Below, one piece after another: positions 12,247 through 16,442 of a stretch of DNA of 16,442 nt. The translations under genes and the position numbers were made by a program. How positions within the stretch are numbered: the stretch's first letter is position 1; the number at the start of each line of letters is the position of its first letter. This DNA is from DAOVVL01 sp965603095. Its GTDB lineage: Bacteria; Pseudomonadota; Alphaproteobacteria; Rhodospirillales; Magnetovibrionaceae. The notes beneath the pieces were generated by a model, which had not been told where the DNA came from, made no database searches, and was given only the letters and a program-made list of their open reading frames with translations. The DNA is taken from positions 1 to 16,442 of the forward strand of contig CBFDBQ010000047.1 in the NCBI GenBank assembly GCA_965603095.1, read 5' to 3'.

Positions 12247-12833
12247 GTAGTGAAAACAAAAGTTTTTCATTTACGGCTGAAAATGCCGAATTGGCTAAAG
12301 CAGAACTTGCTAAGTACCCAACCGGGCGTGAAGCAAGTGCGGTTATGCCTTTGCTTATGATGGCCCAGCGTCAAAATGATGGCTGGTTGCCGCGTGAGGC
12401 AATGGAAACTGTTGCCGGAATGACAGGTCTTGCCGCCATTCGTGTTTACGAGGTCGCAACTTTTTACACCATGTATAATTTGCAACCGATTGGTAAAAAC
12501 CACGTTCAGGTTTGCACCAATATTTCTTGTTTACTTAAAGGCTCTGACGAAATTGCAAAAGTTTGCAAAAAACGCCTCGACCTTGCATTTGGCGAAAACT
12601 CAGCCGATGGCAAATTCACCTTGTCCGAGGTTGAGTGTCTTGGTGCCTGTGTTAATGCACCGATGATGCAAATCAATGATGATTTTTACGAAGACCTAAC
12701 AGCCGAAACCGCTGAGGCGGTATTGGATAAACTGGCAAATGGCGAAACACCAACCCCGGGCCCCCAATCGGGACGCAAGGGTTGCGAACCTGCGACTGGG
12801 CTCACTTCTCTTACTCAAGTGAAGGGGGGTTAA
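12243..12833 (+). CDS. nuoE: NADH-quinone oxidoreductase subunit E
   Basis: NuoE (24 kDa subunit) holds the [2Fe-2S] cluster N1a in the NADH-oxidising arm. The thioredoxin-like domain has its four ligands at Cys91 and Cys96 (VCTNISC) and Cys132 and Cys136 (ECLGAC). The motif VYEVATFYTMYNL at 68-80 is family-typical. The 196 residues include a C-terminal extension (PTPGPQSGRKGCEPATGLTS) of the type found in alphaproteobacterial and mitochondrial-like NuoE. It overlaps nuoD by four bases and precedes nuoF by three. Confidence 0.96.
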   Translation: MSSENKSFSFTAENAELAKAELAKYPTGREASAVMPLLMMAQRQNDGWLPREAMETVAGMTGLAAIRVYEVATFYTMYNLQPIGKNHVQVCTNISCLLKGSDEIAKVCKKRLDLAFGENSADGKFTLSEVECLGACVNAPMMQINDDFYEDLTAETAEAVLDKLANGETPTPGPQSGRKGCEPATGLTSLTQVKGG

Positions 12834-12836
12834 GTT

Positions 12837-14132
12837 ATGCTTTCAGATAAAAACCGCATCTTTACCAATATTTACGGGATTAACGATACTTCGCTTAAAG
12901 GGGCCAAGTCGCGTGGTGATTGGGATGGTACTGGTAAAATCCTTAAAAAAGGACGCGAAGCCATAATCGAGGAAGTTAAATCATCCAACCTTCGTGGTCG
13001 CGGTGGTGCAGGCTTCCCGACCGGGGTTAAATGGTCGTTCATGCCCAAAGAAGAAAGCGAGCGTCCACACTATCTGGTTATTAACGCTGATGAGGGCGAA
13101 CCTGGAACCTGCAAAGACCGTGAAATTTTACGTAACGAACCACACAAGCTTATCGAGGGCGCGTTAATTGCATCATTCGCCATGGGGGCCAGAGCCGCTT
13201 ACATTTATATTCGTGGTGAGTTTTTGCGCGAAGCCCAAGCGGTGCAACGCGCCATTGATGAAGCATACGCAGACGGCCTAATTGGTAAAAACGCATGTAA
13301 ATCTGGCTGGGATTTTGATTGTTATGTTCACCTTGGTGCCGGGGCTTATATTTGCGGCGAAGAAAGTGCATTGATCGAAAGCCTTGAAGGCAAAAAAGGC
13401 CAACCACGCATGAAGCCACCGTTCCCGGCCAACTGTGGCCTTTATGGTTGCCCAACCACTGTCAACAATGTGGAATCAATTGCCGTGGTTCCTGAAATAA
13501 TTCGTCGCGGTGGCCCATGGTTTGCGGGGCTGGGTCGCGAAAATAATTGCGGAACAAAACTTTTCTGTATTTCCGGTCATGTAAACAACCCATGCACCGT
13601 CGAAGAAGAAATGGGAATTCCCTTAAAAGAGCTTTTGGAAAAACATTGTGGCGGCGTAACTGGTGGCTGGGATAACTTGCTAGCTGTAATTCCCGGTGGA
13701 TCGTCCGTTCCGGTAATGACCAAAGCAACCTGCGATAATGTTTTGATGGATTTTGACAGCCTGAAAGAGGTTGGTTCCGGCCTTGGCACCGCGGCGGTTA
13801 TTGTTATGGATAAATCAACCGATATTGTTCGCGCCATAACCAGGTTATCTGCATTTTATAAACACGAAAGCTGTGGTCAATGCACACCGTGCCGGGAAGG
13901 TACCGGTTGGATGAGCCGCATGATGCATCGCATTTTAGAGGGCGATGCCAGCGTTGATGAAATTGACGTGCTGGAAGAAGTATCCCGCCAAGTAGAAGGC
14001 CACACAATTTGTGCGCTGGGTGATGCGGCGGCGTGGCCGATACAGGGTCTAATTCGTAGCTTCCGTTCTGAAATGGAAGCAAAAATTTTGCAAAAGGCGG
14101 GTGATGATAATTCCCGCACAGATGCAGCTTGA
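12837..14132 (+). CDS. nuoF: NADH-quinone oxidoreductase subunit F (NADH- and FMN-binding)
   Basis: NuoF (51 kDa subunit) oxidises NADH through FMN and passes electrons to cluster N3. The 431 residues show the FMN/NADH glycine-rich motif LRGRGGAGFPTG (52-63) and GAGAYICGEESALIES (from 167). The [4Fe-4S] ligands are Cys346, Cys349 and Cys352 in SCGQCTPCREGT and Cys392 in HTICALGD. GAAGGGGGG at 12821-12829 lies seven bases before the ATG. It is directly behind its partner nuoE, as in most nuo operons. Confidence 0.97.
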   Translation: MLSDKNRIFTNIYGINDTSLKGAKSRGDWDGTGKILKKGREAIIEEVKSSNLRGRGGAGFPTGVKWSFMPKEESERPHYLVINADEGEPGTCKDREILRNEPHKLIEGALIASFAMGARAAYIYIRGEFLREAQAVQRAIDEAYADGLIGKNACKSGWDFDCYVHLGAGAYICGEESALIESLEGKKGQPRMKPPFPANCGLYGCPTTVNNVESIAVVPEIIRRGGPWFAGLGRENNCGTKLFCISGHVNNPCTVEEEMGIPLKELLEKHCGGVTGGWDNLLAVIPGGSSVPVMTKATCDNVLMDFDSLKEVGSGLGTAAVIVMDKSTDIVRAITRLSAFYKHESCGQCTPCREGTGWMSRMMHRILEGDASVDEIDVLEEVSRQVEGHTICALGDAAAWPIQGLIRSFRSEMEAKILQKAGDDNSRTDAA

Positions 14133-14150
14133 ATGGTGGAGATGAAATAA

Positions 14151-16217
14151 ATGCCAAAACTCACCATTGATGGAACCGAAATAGAAGTCGAAGACGGGCT
14201 GACCGTGCTTCAGGCTTGCGAGCAAGCTGGTGCCGAGGTTCCGCGTTTTTGCTACCATGAACGTCTGTCCATAGCGGGCAACTGCCGCATGTGTTTGGTG
14301 GAAATGGAACGCGCACCAAAACCAATTGCTTCGTGTGCCATGCCTGTGGGCGAAGGAATGGTAATTACCACCAATTCCGAAAAAGTTCGCAAGATGCGCG
14401 AAAACGTAATGGAATTTTTGCTCATCAATCATCCGCTTGATTGCCCAATTTGCGACCAGGGCGGTGAATGTGATTTGCAGGACCAAGCCGTAACCTATGG
14501 CAAAGACCGTGGGCGTTTTGATGAAATGAAACGCGCCGTTCCCAACAAAGATTTCGGCCCATTGGTAAAAGGCATAATGACACGCTGCATTCATTGCACC
14601 CGTTGTGTTCGTTTTATTACCGACATTGCCGGCACGCCGGAATTGGGCGGTGTGTTCCGTAGCGAACATCTGGAAATTGGAACCTACGTTGATATGGCGT
14701 TATCGTCAGAGCTTTCGGGCAACATAATTGATTTATGTCCGGTTGGTGCGCTGACCAGCAAACCATATGCGTTTAAATCGCGCCCGTGGGAGCTTAAAAA
14801 AACCGAAAGCATCGACGTTATGGATGGCACCGGTTCGGCTATTCGGATTGATACCCGCGGCGGCGAAGTAATGCGGGTGTTGCCGCGCCTGCACGAAGAC
14901 ATAAACGAAGAATGGATTTCAGATAAAACCCGTTTTGCTTGTGACGGTCTTTCGCGTCAACGCTTAGATACACCATACGTTCGTGAAAACGGCAAACTGG
15001 TTCCGGCAAGCTGGGACGAAGCATTCAGCGTTCTGGCGGCAAAGTTCAAAGGCGTAAAAGGCGATGCCATAGCCGCCATTGCTGGCGACCAAGCAGATGT
15101 TGAGGCAATGACCGTATTAAAAGATCTTATGGCAACGCTTAATTCACCCAATATTGATTGTCGTTCCGATGGCGGGGCGTGCGATTCTGGCGCCCCCGCA
15201 TCGTATCGGTTTAACACCACCATTGCCGGAATTGAGACGGCCGATGCCATACTTATAATCGGCTCCAATCCACGAATTGAAAGCCCAATAATTAATGCAC
15301 GTATTCGCAAACGCTATCTTCAGAACGGTCTTCCCATTGGTGTAATCGGCCCCGAAGCCGACCTTACTTACACTCATCAAAATTTTGGTGATGACCCGGC
15401 AATGTTGGTTGATGTTGCCGCGGGCGACCATCCCTTTGCCAAGGTTTTAAAGAAAGCCAAAAATCCCATGCTGATAATCGGCGCAGGCGCACTTTCGCGT
15501 TCCGATGGTCAGGTTTTACTTGGTCTGGCGCATAAAATTGCCAGCGATACTGGAATGATTTCTGATAGCTGGAACGGATTTAATGTTTTGCAAACCGCAG
15601 CGTCGCGCGTTGGCGGACTTGATATCGGGTTTGTTCCAGATGCCGATGGCATGGACACCATTTCTATTCTTGAAGGCGCACAAGCTGGTGAAATTGAAAT
15701 TGTATATTTGTTGGGTGCTGATGAAATTGACACCAATCGTTTAGGAAAAGCATTTGTTGTTTATCAGGGTCATCATGGTGATAACGGCGCCCATCGGGCC
15801 GATGTTATTTTACCGGGCGCGGCCTACACCGAAAAGAACGCAACATTTGTAAATACCGAAGGGCGCGTCCAGCAAACCCGATTGGCTACTTTCCCACCGG
15901 GTGAAGCAAAAGAAGACTGGGCAATTTTAAGAAAGCTTTCTGATGTTCTTGGTCATAAGCTTTCATTTGAAAGCTTGGCCGATGTTCGTGAAAGAATGGT
16001 CGAAATTAACGACATCTTTGAAACCATTGATGAAGTAAAATCACAAAAATGGCAAAGCTTTGGCGGTCGTGGCGAGGTCAATTCCGATTGGCCGCTACGT
16101 TCGCACATTCGCAATTTTTATATGACCGACCCAATATCGCGCACCTCTGAAACAATGGCTCGCTGCACCGCAGAAATATTAGGCCAAGGTGAAGAGGGGG
16201 ATGGCACAAATGGTTGA
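14151..16217 (+). CDS. nuoG: NADH-quinone oxidoreductase subunit G
   Basis: NuoG (75 kDa subunit) carries the middle of the iron-sulfur chain in complex I. The 688 residues begin with a ferredoxin-like [2Fe-2S] domain (Cys34, Cys45, Cys48, Cys62), then the histidine-ligated N5 cluster (His94, Cys98, Cys101, Cys107) and N4 (Cys146, Cys149, Cys152, Cys196). A molybdopterin-oxidoreductase-like domain without visible cofactor function follows. The Cys set for the extra N7 cluster seen in E. coli is not evident, as expected for the shorter alphaproteobacterial type. GGAG at 14138-14141 precedes the ATG by nine bases. The last bases overlap nuoH. Confidence 0.96.
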   Translation: MPKLTIDGTEIEVEDGLTVLQACEQAGAEVPRFCYHERLSIAGNCRMCLVEMERAPKPIASCAMPVGEGMVITTNSEKVRKMRENVMEFLLINHPLDCPICDQGGECDLQDQAVTYGKDRGRFDEMKRAVPNKDFGPLVKGIMTRCIHCTRCVRFITDIAGTPELGGVFRSEHLEIGTYVDMALSSELSGNIIDLCPVGALTSKPYAFKSRPWELKKTESIDVMDGTGSAIRIDTRGGEVMRVLPRLHEDINEEWISDKTRFACDGLSRQRLDTPYVRENGKLVPASWDEAFSVLAAKFKGVKGDAIAAIAGDQADVEAMTVLKDLMATLNSPNIDCRSDGGACDSGAPASYRFNTTIAGIETADAILIIGSNPRIESPIINARIRKRYLQNGLPIGVIGPEADLTYTHQNFGDDPAMLVDVAAGDHPFAKVLKKAKNPMLIIGAGALSRSDGQVLLGLAHKIASDTGMISDSWNGFNVLQTAASRVGGLDIGFVPDADGMDTISILEGAQAGEIEIVYLLGADEIDTNRLGKAFVVYQGHHGDNGAHRADVILPGAAYTEKNATFVNTEGRVQQTRLATFPPGEAKEDWAILRKLSDVLGHKLSFESLADVRERMVEINDIFETIDEVKSQKWQSFGGRGEVNSDWPLRSHIRNFYMTDPISRTSETMARCTAEILGQGEEGDGTNG

Positions 16218-16442
16218 AATGGCGCTTAACCTCTGGGAGACACTGTGGCCGGTAATATGGATTGTTATCAAGATTTTGATAATCATTGTTCCACTGTTGT
16301 TGGCAGTTGCATATCTGACCTATTGGGAACGCAAAATTATTGGCGCCATGCAACGGCGCAAAGGCCCGAATGTGGTTGGTCCATTGGGGTTATTGCAACC
16401 GTTTGCTGATGGGGTAAAGCTATTCCTCAAAGAGACCATTAT
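16210..16442 (+). CDS. nuoH: NADH-quinone oxidoreductase subunit H, N-terminal part (cut by window edge)
   Basis: NuoH is the membrane subunit joining the quinone site to the proton-pumping arm. About 77 residues are visible: a first membrane helix at about 13-37, then YWERKIIGAMQRRKGPNVVG, the family signature, and LLQPFADGVKLFLKE, which borders the quinone channel. In-frame ATGs lie at 16201, 16210 and 16219. The purine run GAAGAGGGGG ends at 16200, directly against 16201, so the ATG at 16210 (nine-base spacing) is the best start. It overlaps nuoG by eight bases. A complete family member has about 330-350 residues, so most lies to the right. Confidence 0.94.
   Translation, partial: MVEMALNLWETLWPVIWIVIKILIIIVPLLLAVAYLTYWERKIIGAMQRRKGPNVVGPLGLLQPFADGVKLFLKETI

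Noticed and set aside
14049..14669. 206-codon minus-strand frame opposite the nuoF/nuoG junction
   Set aside because: It lies entirely opposite well-conserved cluster-binding domains of NuoF and NuoG and shows no domain of its own.

Overview
The window is core chromosome of an alphaproteobacterium, most likely a Rhodospirillales-like or related free-living lineage. The evidence is the gene order nnrD, tRNA-Leu, tig, clpP, clpX, lon, hupB, tRNA-Val, tRNA-Asp, nuoA-H, together with alphaproteobacterial-style protein sequences: a trigger factor with a Lys/Ala tail, a NuoE with a Gly/Pro-rich C-terminal extension, and separate nuoC and nuoD. Base composition is moderate (a little under half G+C by eye), with A+T-rich spacers. 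I see no transposase, integrase, phage gene, CRISPR array, toxin-antitoxin pair or other mobile signature.

Layout. Positions 1-491 hold the N-terminal third or so of a minus-strand D-amino-acid dehydrogenase (dadA). Divergent from it is a stand-alone NAD(P)H-hydrate dehydratase (578-1507), then tRNA-Leu(UAG) behind its own stringent-type promoter. Next comes the protein quality-control block: trigger factor (start at 1782), ClpP, ClpX and Lon. ClpX has its own promoter region after a 310-base gap containing hairpins. Lon lies behind a strong terminator and an RpoH-like promoter. A terminator then separates the nucleoid protein HU (TTG start), which ends in another strong terminator. tRNA-Val(UAC) and tRNA-Asp(GUC) follow. 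From 9486 to the end runs the complex I operon nuoA-B-C-D-E-F-G and the start of nuoH, tightly packed with overlapping or near-overlapping ends.

How the genes work together. Trigger factor receives nascent chains at the ribosome. ClpXP and Lon degrade misfolded or tagged proteins in the cytoplasm. HU is a nucleoid protein and a Lon substrate in E. coli. The nuo genes build the proton-pumping NADH:quinone oxidoreductase: NuoE/F/G form the NADH-oxidising arm, NuoB/C/D the quinone-reducing connecting module, and NuoA/H part of the membrane arm.

The proteins themselves are ordinary core genes. The least explained stretch is the leader of the nuo operon (about 9300-9485). It contains a Shine-Dalgarno sequence inside a small hairpin, a perfect 14-base palindrome, three copies of a 7-base element that can form two mutually exclusive hairpins, a stable UUCG-loop hairpin just before the nuoA ribosome site, and a 37-codon ORF whose stop overlaps the nuoA start as ATGA. 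This is the best candidate here for an undescribed regulatory element. Its function is inference.
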